From: Nitratireductor luteus
Lineage (GTDB): Bacteria; Pseudomonadota; Alphaproteobacteria; Rhizobiales; Rhizobiaceae
Assembly (NCBI RefSeq): GCF_026162365.1
Contig: NZ_JAOANW010000004.1
Coordinates: forward strand, 248,001 to 312,000
Reading direction: 5' to 3'
Length of the DNA: 64,000 nt
In this document: piece by piece, positions 16,147-24,234 of the stretch
How the letters are laid out: each line of letters opens with the position of its first letter
Numbering within the stretch: the first letter of the stretch is position 1
Notes under the pieces: model-generated
Told to the model about the DNA's origin: nothing
Databases searched by the model: none
Seen by the model: the letters and a program-made list of their open reading frames with translations, nothing else
Program-made: the position numbers and the translations under genes

Positions 16147-18828
16147 ATGGCTAAAAAACCGAATGGCGCTCAAGCGCAATCCCAGCCTTCCAACGACGAT
16201 CTGCAGGATCTTGTCGCCGCGACCGATACCGGCGCGCGCAATCCCACTGGCAATGCTGGGTTCGTTATTACCGCCGTGGCATTATGCTGGTCGCTGTTCC
16301 AGCTCTACATCGCCTCGCCGCTGCCATTCATGCTTTCCAGCCTGAGCGGCCTTTCGCTCGTTCTCAACGACGCGCAGACCCGCGCCATTCACCTCGCTTT
16401 CGGCCTGTTCCTTGCCTATATGGCCTTCCCGGCGCTTTCCAGCTCGCCGCGCGACCGGATTCCGCCGCTCGACTGGATTCTTGGGATCGTGGCCGCCGGC
16501 TGCGCGCTCTACATTTTCGTGTTCTACCGCGATCTCGCCCAGCGGCCGGGCCTGCCGATCACGCAGGATCTCGTCGTGGCCGGCATCGGCATGGTGCTAC
16601 TGCTCGAAGGCACGCGCCGTGCGCTCGGACCGCCCCTTGTGATCGTGGCGCTGGTCTTCCTGGCCTATGTCTTCTTCGGCTCCTCGCCGCTGGTGCCCGA
16701 CATCATCCGCTGGGGCGGCGCATCGTTCAGCCGCGCGATGGACCAGATGTGGCTGTCGCCCAATGGCGTGTTCGGCGTGGCGCTCGGCGTATCCTCGGCG
16801 TTCGTCTTCCTGTTCGTGCTGTTCGGCTCGATGCTGGACCGCGCGGGCGCCGGAAATTTCTTCATCAAGCTGGCCTTCGCGCTGCTCGGCCATCTGCGCG
16901 GCGGTCCGGCGAAAGCTGCCGTGCTGGCTTCCATGATGACGGGGCTGATCTCCGGCTCCTCCATCGCCAATGTGGTGACGACCGGCACCTTCACGATTCC
17001 GCTCATGAAGCGCGTCGGTTTCACGCCCGAGCGCGCCGGATCGGTCGAGGTGGCTAGTTCCGTCAACGGGCAGATCATGCCGCCCGTCATGGGCGCGGCC
17101 GCCTTCCTGATGGTCGAATATGTCGGCATTTCCTATCTGCAGGTCATCAAGCATGCCTTCCTGCCGGCCGTGATCTCCTACATCGCGCTGCTTTACCTCG
17201 TGCATCTGGAAGCCGTGAAGAACGACATGCCGGTCCTGGAAAAGCGCCAGACGCATCCGGCGACGATCGCGCTGCTGCGCATCGGCATCACCGTCGCCTC
17301 GATCGTCATCCTGGCGGGCGCCATCTATTACGGCATCACGCTCGTCCGCTATGTTCTTCCCGAGGTCTCCGCGCCGGTTCTGATCATCGGCATGCTGGCG
17401 GTCTATGTCGGGCTGGTCTGGTTCGCCGCGCGGGAACCCGATCTGGAACTGGACGATCCCGAGGCGCCGGTGGTTCAATTGCCCATCGCCACGGAAGTGC
17501 TGAGAACCGGCCTTCACTATCTGCTGCCGCTCGTCGTGCTCGTGTGGTTCCTGATGATCGAACGGTCGTCGCCCGGCCTGTCGGCCTTCTACGCCGTGCT
17601 GCTGCTGATCTTCATCATCCTCACCCAGAAGCCGCTCAAGGCAGTCTTTCGGGGCCTCCAGTCGGACAAGCAACGCGCCGCTGTGGTTGAGGGCTTCCAG
17701 GACCTGATCGCCGGCCTCATCGCCGGCGCGCGCAACATGATCGGCATCGCCTGCGCGACGGCTGCCGCCGGCATCATCGTCGGCACCGTCACGCTCACCG
17801 GCATCGGCCAGGTGATGGCGGAATTCGTGGAGTTCCTTTCGGGCGGCAACATCTTCCTGATCCTGGTCTTCACGGCCGCGATCTCGCTGGTGCTGGGCAT
17901 GGGGCTGCCGACGACGGCGAACTACATCGTCGTCTCGTCGCTGATGGCTCCCGTCATCGTGCAGCTTGGCGCGGCCAATGGCGTGCTGATCCCGCTGATC
18001 GCGGCGCATATGTTCGTCTTCTATTTCGGCATCATGGCTGACGTGACGCCACCGGTGGGGCTGGCATCCTTTGCCGCTGCCGCCGTTTCAGGCGGCGATC
18101 CGCTGAAGACGGGCTTCACCGCGTTCTTCTACTCGCTGCGCACGGTTCTCCTGCCGTTCATTTTCGTCTTCAATACCGACCTGTTGCTGATCGACGTGAG
18201 CTGGCTTGGTGCGATCTGGGTGTTCACGCTGGCGACCGTCGCCATGTTGATATTCGCCGCCGCGACCCAGGGATTCTTCATGGTGAAATCGCGGCTTTGG
18301 GAATCGGCGGCGCTTCTGCTCGTGACCTTCATGCTGCTGCGTCCGGGCTTTTTCCTCGATCTCGTGCAAAGCCCCTATGACCAAGTGGAGCCCCAGAACT
18401 TGTTCGAGGCGGTGGAGGCAGAGCCGAGCGGGGCGGATGTGCGTCTGGTCATCAGCGGGCCGAGCTTCGACAATCCCGACCAGATGCTCACGCGCACCAT
18501 GGCCTTCGGCCTCGGAGAGGCCGATGCATCGGGCGAGGAACGGTTCGAGCGATCGATTGGCCTGCCGGTACGCATCGAGAATGGCACCGTTATCCTCGAT
18601 GAACCCCTGGACATGAACTCGCTCGCGGCCAAGGCCTTGTCGAACCTCGACTTCTACGCGGAGGAGCCCGTGCAGATCACCGCCATCGAGGTAAGTGCGG
18701 AACGCATGCCGCGCGAAATGTTCTACATTCCGGCCGTTCTTCTTCTGGCGCTGGTTATGTTTGTCCAGCGTCTGCGCGGGGGCACGCTGGCGGGCAATCC
18801 ACGGCCTCGCAAGGCAGTGGCCGCATAA
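16147..18828 (+). CDS. TRAP transporter fused permease (DctQM, TAXI-associated, 4TM/12TM)
   Basis: The 893-residue membrane protein fuses the small (DctQ-like, first ~4 helices) and large (DctM-like) TRAP permeases, the form that pairs with TAXI binding proteins. The DctM part is seen in MMTGLISGSSIANVVTTGTFTIPLM (about 260-284), NGQIMPPVMGAAAFLM and LGMGLPTTANYIVVSSLMAPVI. Near the C-terminus, about 750-860, is a polar domain (LFEAVEAEPSGADVRLVISG) followed by a last helix (about 860-880), resembling the DUF3394 tail found in many of these fusions. A universal stress protein gene follows 11 bp downstream, a common pairing. Confidence 0.93.
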   Translation: MAKKPNGAQAQSQPSNDDLQDLVAATDTGARNPTGNAGFVITAVALCWSLFQLYIASPLPFMLSSLSGLSLVLNDAQTRAIHLAFGLFLAYMAFPALSSSPRDRIPPLDWILGIVAAGCALYIFVFYRDLAQRPGLPITQDLVVAGIGMVLLLEGTRRALGPPLVIVALVFLAYVFFGSSPLVPDIIRWGGASFSRAMDQMWLSPNGVFGVALGVSSAFVFLFVLFGSMLDRAGAGNFFIKLAFALLGHLRGGPAKAAVLASMMTGLISGSSIANVVTTGTFTIPLMKRVGFTPERAGSVEVASSVNGQIMPPVMGAAAFLMVEYVGISYLQVIKHAFLPAVISYIALLYLVHLEAVKNDMPVLEKRQTHPATIALLRIGITVASIVILAGAIYYGITLVRYVLPEVSAPVLIIGMLAVYVGLVWFAAREPDLELDDPEAPVVQLPIATEVLRTGLHYLLPLVVLVWFLMIERSSPGLSAFYAVLLLIFIILTQKPLKAVFRGLQSDKQRAAVVEGFQDLIAGLIAGARNMIGIACATAAAGIIVGTVTLTGIGQVMAEFVEFLSGGNIFLILVFTAAISLVLGMGLPTTANYIVVSSLMAPVIVQLGAANGVLIPLIAAHMFVFYFGIMADVTPPVGLASFAAAAVSGGDPLKTGFTAFFYSLRTVLLPFIFVFNTDLLLIDVSWLGAIWVFTLATVAMLIFAAATQGFFMVKSRLWESAALLLVTFMLLRPGFFLDLVQSPYDQVEPQNLFEAVEAEPSGADVRLVISGPSFDNPDQMLTRTMAFGLGEADASGEERFERSIGLPVRIENGTVILDEPLDMNSLAAKALSNLDFYAEEPVQITAIEVSAERMPREMFYIPAVLLLALVMFVQRLRGGTLAGNPRPRKAVAA

Positions 18829-18839
18829 GGAGAATCATC

Positions 18840-19265
18840 ATGTACAAGGACATTCTCGTCTCCATCGATCTCGGCGACACCGACAACGAGAAGAAGACGC
18901 TGGAGACGGCGATCGATTATGCCCGCACCTTCGGCAGCCGTCTGCACATCATGACCGTGGTGCCGGACTACGGCATGTCCATTGTCGGTGGCTTCTTCCC
19001 CCAGGGGCATGAGCAGGAGGCGATCGAGCATACCAACAAGGCGCTGCACGAGTTCACGAAGGAGCACGTGCCGGCCGAGATCAAGCACCGCCACATTGTC
19101 GGCCACGGCTCGATCTACCGCGAAATCCTGCACTATGCCGATGTGACCAAGGCCGATCTCGTGGTGCTTTCGGCCAAGCGACCGGGACCGGAGGACTATC
19201 TCATCGGGCCCAATGCCGCCCGCGTGGTGCGCCACGCCACCATCTCGGTGCTGGTGGTGCGATAG
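18840..19265 (+). CDS. Universal stress protein (UspA family)
   Basis: The 141-residue protein has the Usp fold: N-terminal strand YKDILVSIDLGDTDN and C-terminal AKRPGPEDYLIGPNAARVVRHATISVLVVR. The latter approximates the ATP-binding G-2x-G-9x-G(S/T) loop but with Pro and Asn in place of some glycines, so nucleotide binding is uncertain. Its ribosome site AAGGAG overlaps the end of the TRAP permease gene, showing co-transcription. Usp proteins next to TRAP permeases are thought to tune transport; TeaD beside the ectoine TRAP system TeaABC is the known example. Confidence 0.9.
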   Translation: MYKDILVSIDLGDTDNEKKTLETAIDYARTFGSRLHIMTVVPDYGMSIVGGFFPQGHEQEAIEHTNKALHEFTKEHVPAEIKHRHIVGHGSIYREILHYADVTKADLVVLSAKRPGPEDYLIGPNAARVVRHATISVLVVR

Positions 19266-19286
19266 GGTCCTGCTTCGGCAAGTGTT

Positions 19287-20162
19287 CTACACAAACTTGC
19301 GGAACAGCCGGGTCTTGTCGAACAGCTCTTCCAGCTCGTTCATGCGCGCGCGGGTCGTCTCCCAGGTACGGGTCTCGATGGCCGCGATGAGCGCCTCGGA
19401 GATAAAGAGGATGACCGTGGTGGAATCCCAGGCCGACGGCACCTCTATCCGCGCATGGAAACGATGGGCCGCATGGCGGGCGGCGGGCGAGCCCCACTGG
19501 TCGGTGAACAGCACAACCGTCACATCGCGCGCCCGCGCCATTTCCGTCAGGCGCAGGATGTCGTGCTCATAGCGGCGGATGTCGAAGGCCACCAGGACGT
19601 CGCCCGCGCGCATGTTCAGCACGTAATGCGGCCAGCTGTTCGAGTTGGAGGCGATCTGCGTCACCCCCGGCCGGATCACCTGCATATGGGTGAAGAAATG
19701 GTCGGCCATCGACCGGGTGATGCGCCCGCCCACCACATGGACGTTCCGTTCGGGGTCGGAAAGGAGGTCGGCAACCGCATCGAATGTCGTCTTGTCGATC
19801 TGGTGAAGCGTCTGCCGGATATTCTCCGTCACCGCATCGGCGAAGCGGCTCAGGAGATGGCCTTCCAATGCGCTTGCGGCCCACTGGTCGTGCTTGGCGA
19901 TGGGACTTGAGATAGTCGCCTGCAGTTCCGCCCGCAGACTGGCCTGCATTTCCGGGAAACCGCCAAAGCCGAGCTTCTTGGCCATGCGCACCACCGTCGG
20001 GGTAGATACGCCTGCCGATTCCGCGACGGCCGTTATGCTCTCCAGCCCGAGCATGGGGTAGTTGTCGAGCAGCGCGTTGGCCAGTTGCCGCTCGGCCCGT
20101 GTAAGGGCGTCGAAGGCCTGACGCGCCCGCTCGGCGACAGTTTTCTGTTCCACAATCCCCAT
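19287..20162 (-). CDS. MurR/RpiR family transcriptional regulator
   Basis: With the ATG at 20162 (preceded by GGGAGGTGGGGCCG) the protein has 291 residues; an upstream in-frame ATG at 20228 has a weaker context. The N-terminal HTH is at about 15-70 (SITAVAESAGVSTPTVVRMAKKLGFGGF), and a SIS effector domain is at about 120-250 (VHVVGGRITRSMADHFFTHMQVI; DVLVAFDIRRYEHDILRLTEMARARDVTVVLFTD). It is divergent from the N-formylglutamate amidohydrolase-like gene that starts the TRAP and gamma-glutamyl cluster, and most likely regulates that cluster. Confidence 0.9.
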   Translation of the reverse strand: MGIVEQKTVAERARQAFDALTRAERQLANALLDNYPMLGLESITAVAESAGVSTPTVVRMAKKLGFGGFPEMQASLRAELQATISSPIAKHDQWAASALEGHLLSRFADAVTENIRQTLHQIDKTTFDAVADLLSDPERNVHVVGGRITRSMADHFFTHMQVIRPGVTQIASNSNSWPHYVLNMRAGDVLVAFDIRRYEHDILRLTEMARARDVTVVLFTDQWGSPAARHAAHRFHARIEVPSAWDSTTVILFISEALIAAIETRTWETTRARMNELEELFDKTRLFRKFV

Positions 20163-20229
20163 CGGCCCCACCTCCCTCGATTTCCCGGCGCCCGTGCGCG
20201 GCGTATTCTTGCTCAAGATGTAGTCCATC

Positions 20230-20245
20230 TTTCAGGACCTGTAAA
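20230..20245. promoter_or_regulatory. Imperfect palindrome between divergent RpiR and amidohydrolase genes
   Basis: TTTCAG-GACC-TGTAAA (one mismatch from perfect symmetry) is followed by an A-run and a second TTTCAG at about 20250-20255. It sits in the AT-rich part of the divergent promoter region and is a plausible regulator site. Support is only positional. Confidence 0.3.
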
Positions 20246-20346
20246 AAAAATTTCAGAATTAAACTTGACCGGAATGATGATTGTGAAAAGATTGTTTCCG
20301 AATGCGGCGGAACGATCGCATCGGGGAACAGTTTCAGGGGACCGGC

Positions 20347-21138
20347 GTGAAGCCATTAGTGAAGCAGGACGAGACCGAGGCATCAGGGAGCGTCGTCGAG
20401 ACGATCAACGCCGAAGGTTCGGCCGGCTTTGTGCTGGCATGCGAGCACGCCTCCCGCGCCATCCCGCCGGAGTATGGCGATCTCGGCCTGGGCGAGGAGG
20501 CGCTGTCCAGCCATATCGCCTGGGATCCCGGCGCGCGCGCGGTCGCGGTCGAGCTTGCGCGCCTGCTGGATGCGCCGTTGGTGGCGCAGCGCGTGTCGCG
20601 GCTCGTCTATGACTGCAACCGCCCCATGGAAGCACCCGACGCCATGCCGGTGCGCAGCGAGCTTTACATGGTGCCAGGAAATATGGGCCTGACCGAGGAG
20701 GAACGGGCTGCCCGCGTCGCCCAGTTCTACCGGCCTTTCGAGAAAGCGCTTGCGGCAAGCCTTGATAGCCGGACCACGGCCCGCCGGCTGCCGATGCTCG
20801 TCACCATCCATTCCTTCACGCCCGTCTACAACGGCGTTCACCGGGACGTGGAAATCGGTGTCCTTCACGACCGTGACAGCCGTTTGGCCGATGCGTTGCT
20901 GGCTTCCCTGATGACCGGTGCCGGCTTCGAGGTACGCCGCAACGAGCCCTATGGCCCAGAGCACGGCGTCATGCACACGCTTGTCACCCACGCCCTGCCG
21001 CGCGGTCTCCACAACGTCATGATCGAAGTCCGCAACGACCTTATTGCGGACGAAGTACAGCAGGCGCGGCTGGCCAGGCTGCTCGCCGAACATCTGACGC
21101 TGGCAAAGGCGTCAGTGGAACGAAGCCTGGGGGTATGA
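20347..21138 (+). CDS. N-formylglutamate amidohydrolase family protein
   Basis: Using the GTG at 20347 (preceded by AGGGGA) the protein has 263 residues; an ATG at 20302 is in frame but lacks a ribosome site. Family marks are FVLACEHASRAIPPEYGDLGL near the N-terminus, YDCNRPMEAPDAMP, and the histidine-containing VTIHSFTPVYNG and EHGVMHTLVTHALPRGLHNVMIEVRNDLI. The family cleaves N-formylglutamate in histidine degradation, but no hut gene is present. Its place in a cluster with a glutamine-synthetase-like ligase suggests it may instead hydrolyse an acylated or gamma-linked glutamate. That is inference. Confidence 0.85.
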   Translation: MKPLVKQDETEASGSVVETINAEGSAGFVLACEHASRAIPPEYGDLGLGEEALSSHIAWDPGARAVAVELARLLDAPLVAQRVSRLVYDCNRPMEAPDAMPVRSELYMVPGNMGLTEEERAARVAQFYRPFEKALAASLDSRTTARRLPMLVTIHSFTPVYNGVHRDVEIGVLHDRDSRLADALLASLMTGAGFEVRRNEPYGPEHGVMHTLVTHALPRGLHNVMIEVRNDLIADEVQQARLARLLAEHLTLAKASVERSLGV

Positions 21139-21177
21139 TGAAGCATCGAGCACGAACAGGAACTGCGGAGGCTCCAA

Positions 21178-21684
21178 ATGCCTGAACTGCTCCTGCGCTA
21201 TGTCCGCGTCGTCGACCGGGTGAACCGTGCCATCGGTCGCTTCGCCATGTATCTCATTGTCGTCCTGGCGGGTGTCCTGATGTGGTCGTCCGTGTCCAAG
21301 CAGGTGGGTTACCCGTCGCTGTGGACGCTGGAAATGGCCCAGTTCGTCATGGTCGGCTACTACGTGCTCGGCGGACCTTACTCGATGCAACTCGGAGATC
21401 ATGTGCGTATGGATCTTGTCTATGGTGCCCTCTCCGACAGGCGCAAGGCCGCGCTCGACGCGGTGACTGTGTTCGCCTTGATCTTCTTCCTCGGCGTCCT
21501 GTTTTATGGCGGCATCTCCAGCACCGTCTACGCGATCGAATATGGCGAGCGGGCGCATTCGGTGTGGCGGCCTTACATGTGGCCAGTCAAGCTCGTCGCC
21601 ACCTTCGGAATTTTTCTGATGTTGCTGCAGTCCATCGCGGAGTTGATCCGCGATGTCGCCCGTCTTCGCGGCGTCGAGGCATAG
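21178..21684 (+). CDS. dctQ: TRAP transporter small permease (DctQ)
   Basis: A 168-residue protein with four membrane helices and the DctQ features WTLEMAQFVMVGYYVLGGPYSM (about 45-66) and GDHVRMDLVYGALSDRRKAAL (about 70-90), where the charged residues are typical of the family. It pairs with the DctM gene starting 2 bp after its stop. The start follows GGAGGCTCCAA. It belongs to the amidohydrolase / TRAP / GS-like cluster. Confidence 0.92.
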   Translation: MPELLLRYVRVVDRVNRAIGRFAMYLIVVLAGVLMWSSVSKQVGYPSLWTLEMAQFVMVGYYVLGGPYSMQLGDHVRMDLVYGALSDRRKAALDAVTVFALIFFLGVLFYGGISSTVYAIEYGERAHSVWRPYMWPVKLVATFGIFLMLLQSIAELIRDVARLRGVEA

Positions 21685-21686
21685 GG

Positions 21687-23018
21687 ATGGATTACACAGT
21701 CATCGCCCTTTTGATGTTCGCCTCGATGATGCTCATGCTGATCACAGGGCAGCGCGTCTTCGGCGCCATCGGCGCCGTTGCGGTGGCGGCGGCCCTTCTC
21801 CTTTGGGGGACGGGAGGCGTGGAGATCGCCTTCGCGCAGTCGATCAAGCTGATGAAATGGTATCCGCTGTTGACGCTGCCGATGTTCATCTACATGGGCT
21901 ATGTCCTCTCAGAGAGCCGCATCGCCGACGATCTCTACGAGATGTTCCACGTCTGGTTCGGTCCGGTCCGTGGTGGCCTCGCCATCGGTACGATTGTGCT
22001 GATGGTGATCGTCTCTGCCATGAACGGTCTCTCGGTGGCCGGCATGGCGATCGGCGCCACCATTGCACTGCCCGAGCTTCTGCGGCGTGGCTACGACAAG
22101 ATCATGGTCACCGGCGTCATCCAGGCAGGATCGTCGCTCGGAATCCTCATTCCGCCTTCGGTGGTGCTCGTGCTTTACGGCATGATCGCGCGGCAGCCGG
22201 TGAGCCAGCTCTGGCTGGCCGGGGCGCTGCCGGGGTTGATGATGGCCACCCTGTTCGTCGTCTACATCGCCGTGCGTTGCCGCCTGCAGCCGCATCTCGG
22301 CCCGGTCCTGCCTGAGGAGGAGCGCAATATACCGCTCAGCGAGAAGCTGAGGCTGCTGCGCGCGGGCATCCTGCCGCTCGCCATCTTCTTCATGATGACC
22401 GGCCTTTTCCTGATGGGCATCACCAGCCTTGTGGAGAGCTCCGCCGTCGGCGCTATTTCGGCGACGGCCGCTGCCGCCATCAAGGGCCGGCTGACGGCCA
22501 AGGTGTGGGAAAACACGCTGCGCAAGTCGCTCGGCATCACCTGTATGTTCATGTGGATCATCCTGGCGGCGCTCGCCTTCGGCGCGATCTTCGACGGGCT
22601 GGGCGCCGTGCGGGCCATCGAGGGCTTCTTCCTGGAGGATCTCGGCCTTGGCCCCTGGGAGGTGCTGATCCTGATGCAGCTTTCCTTCCTGCTGATGGGC
22701 ACCTTTCTGGACGATACGGCGATGCTGGTCATCATCGCGCCGCTGTACATTCCGCTCGTCCGGGCGCTCGGCTTCGATCTCATCTGGTATGGCGTGCTCT
22801 ACACGATCACCTGCCAGATCGCCTATATGACCCCGCCCTTCGGCTATAATCTGTTTCTGATGCGCGCGATGGCACCCCCCGAAATCCGCCTGCGCGACAT
22901 CTACGCTTCCGTCTTTCCGTTCGTATTGGTGATGATTCTGGCGCTCGCGCTGGTGATGCTCTTCCCTCAGATCGCCCTGTGGCTGCCATCGCAGTTCCAG
23001 GGGAAGCTGCAGGGTTGA
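21687..23018 (+). CDS. dctM: TRAP transporter large permease (DctM)
   Basis: A 443-residue membrane protein of the DctM family with about twelve helices. Typical segments are LTLPMFIYMGYVLSESRIADDLYEM (about 57-81), VSAMNGLSVAGMAIGATIALPELL, GSSLGILIPPSVVLVLYGMIARQPVSQLWLAG and YMTPPFGYNLFLMRAM near the C-terminus. The ATG at 21687 uses an AGGG just inside the dctQ stop. With the DctQ upstream and the DctP protein downstream it forms a complete importer for this cluster. Confidence 0.94.
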   Translation: MDYTVIALLMFASMMLMLITGQRVFGAIGAVAVAAALLLWGTGGVEIAFAQSIKLMKWYPLLTLPMFIYMGYVLSESRIADDLYEMFHVWFGPVRGGLAIGTIVLMVIVSAMNGLSVAGMAIGATIALPELLRRGYDKIMVTGVIQAGSSLGILIPPSVVLVLYGMIARQPVSQLWLAGALPGLMMATLFVVYIAVRCRLQPHLGPVLPEEERNIPLSEKLRLLRAGILPLAIFFMMTGLFLMGITSLVESSAVGAISATAAAAIKGRLTAKVWENTLRKSLGITCMFMWIILAALAFGAIFDGLGAVRAIEGFFLEDLGLGPWEVLILMQLSFLLMGTFLDDTAMLVIIAPLYIPLVRALGFDLIWYGVLYTITCQIAYMTPPFGYNLFLMRAMAPPEIRLRDIYASVFPFVLVMILALALVMLFPQIALWLPSQFQGKLQG

Positions 23019-23058
23019 CGAGGAAAACAAGAAACCGGGACCACAGAGGAGAACCATC

Positions 23059-24099
23059 ATGACATCGAGACGCAATTTCCTGAGAACCGCCGGAATGGCG
23101 GGCGCGGCCAGCCTTGCGGCTCCCGCCGTCGTGCGCGCGCAGGCGCCGATCCGCTGGCGCATGCAGACTTATGCCGGCTCGACGCTGGGCGAGTTCGTGA
23201 CGAAGCCTTTCGTCGATGCCTTCAACGAGGCGGCCAATGGCGAGATGGAGATCGAGCTGTTCTACGCCGACCAGATCGTGCCGACCGGCGAACTCTTCCG
23301 CGCGCTGCAGGCCGGCACCATCGACGCCGTCCATTCGGACGACGATTCCATGGCGGCGCCCGTGGAAGTCGCCGTCTTCGGCGGCTACTTCCCCTTCGCC
23401 ACGCGGTCCATACTGGACGTGCCGGCGCTGTTCCAGCAGTACGGCCTCGCCGACATCTGGCGCGAGCAATATGCGCAGGCGGGCGGCGTGGTGTGGCTTT
23501 CGGCTGCCGGACAGGACCCCTGCCACTTCAACACCAAGAAGCCGATCCGCAGCCTGTCCGATCTCCAGGGCCTGCGCCTCTACACTTTCCCGACCGCCGG
23601 CCGCTTCCTGGCCCAGTTCGGCGTCGTGCCCGTGTCGATCCCCTATGAGGACGCCGAGGTGGCGGTGCAGACCGGCGAACTCGACGGCATGGCGTGGTCG
23701 GGCATCACCGAGGACTACACCGTGGGGTGGGCGGACGTGACCGACTACTTCACCACCAACAACATCTCCGGTGCCTGGATCGGTTCGTGGTTCGCGAACG
23801 AGCGCAAATGGTCGGACCTGCCGGATCATCTCAAGGCGCTCTACATGTCCTGCATGGAAGCAAGCCACACCTTCCGCAACCAGTGGTACTGGGGCGGCGA
23901 GGCAAAGCTGCGCGCCGGCGGTGAGAAGCTGGAACTGACCACCGTACCGGCGGCCGAGTGGAACGAGGTCGAAGAAGCGGCAAAGAAATTCTGGGACGAG
24001 ATCGCCGCGGAAAGCGAGACCAAGGCGAAAGTGGTCCAGATATTCAAGGACTACAACGCCGTTATCAACAAGTCCGGCTTCCCCTACAGCGCGTCCTGA
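23059..24099 (+). CDS. dctP: TRAP transporter solute-binding protein (DctP), Tat-exported
   Basis: The 346-residue binding protein begins with a twin-arginine signal (SRRNFLRTAG, cleavage near VVRAQA at about residue 29). Export already folded is therefore likely, as for many DctP proteins. Downstream are the family stretches AFNEAANGEMEIELFYADQIVPTGELFRALQAG and LQGLRLYTFPTAGRFLAQFG, and GELDGMAWSGITEDYTVGWADV. The ligand is unknown; the gene context (gamma-glutamylation enzymes) suggests an amine, amino alcohol or related nitrogen compound. A hairpin follows the stop. Confidence 0.92.
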   Translation: MTSRRNFLRTAGMAGAASLAAPAVVRAQAPIRWRMQTYAGSTLGEFVTKPFVDAFNEAANGEMEIELFYADQIVPTGELFRALQAGTIDAVHSDDDSMAAPVEVAVFGGYFPFATRSILDVPALFQQYGLADIWREQYAQAGGVVWLSAAGQDPCHFNTKKPIRSLSDLQGLRLYTFPTAGRFLAQFGVVPVSIPYEDAEVAVQTGELDGMAWSGITEDYTVGWADVTDYFTTNNISGAWIGSWFANERKWSDLPDHLKALYMSCMEASHTFRNQWYWGGEAKLRAGGEKLELTTVPAAEWNEVEEAAKKFWDEIAAESETKAKVVQIFKDYNAVINKSGFPYSAS

Positions 24100-24113
24100 G
24101 CGCGCTCCGAGAC

Positions 24114-24141
24114 AGGCGCTCCCGCTAGACCGGGGGCGCCT
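24114..24141 (+). terminator. Hairpin after dctP
   Basis: AGGCGCTCCCG, loop CTAGAC, CGGGGGCGCCT is an 11-bp stem with one G-T pair, 15 bases past the dctP stop. No T-run follows, so it may stabilise the upstream message or attenuate rather than fully terminate. Confidence 0.6.
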
Positions 24142-24162
24142 CATTCATGACAGCCCATTGTT

Positions 24163-24216
24163 TGTCGCGGGATCTTTGCGAACAAGAACAGTGTCCACTT
24201 TTTCGTGTCCCGCTCT
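24163..24216. repeat. Mosaic palindromic element, copy C (GCGGGA variant)
   Basis: Inverted arms GCGGGA (24167-24172) and TCCCGC (24208-24213) enclose an interior with GTGTCCACTTTTTCG, matching the CCCACTTTTC core of the other mosaic elements but with different arms. It lies just upstream of the glutamine-synthetase-like gene and contains a spurious GTG in that frame at 24205. Confidence 0.6.
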
Positions 24217-24234
24217 AAGAAAGTCGAGAACGCC

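Noticed and set aside
16597-18009. A 470-codon minus-strand frame rich in Asp, His and Arg
   Set aside because: A shadow of the TRAP permease; hydrophobic codons read in reverse give this composition.
20347-21138. A histidine-utilisation (hut) role for the amidohydrolase-like gene
   Set aside because: No hutH, hutU, hutI or hutF gene is in the window and the neighbours are TRAP and gamma-glutamyl pathway genes.
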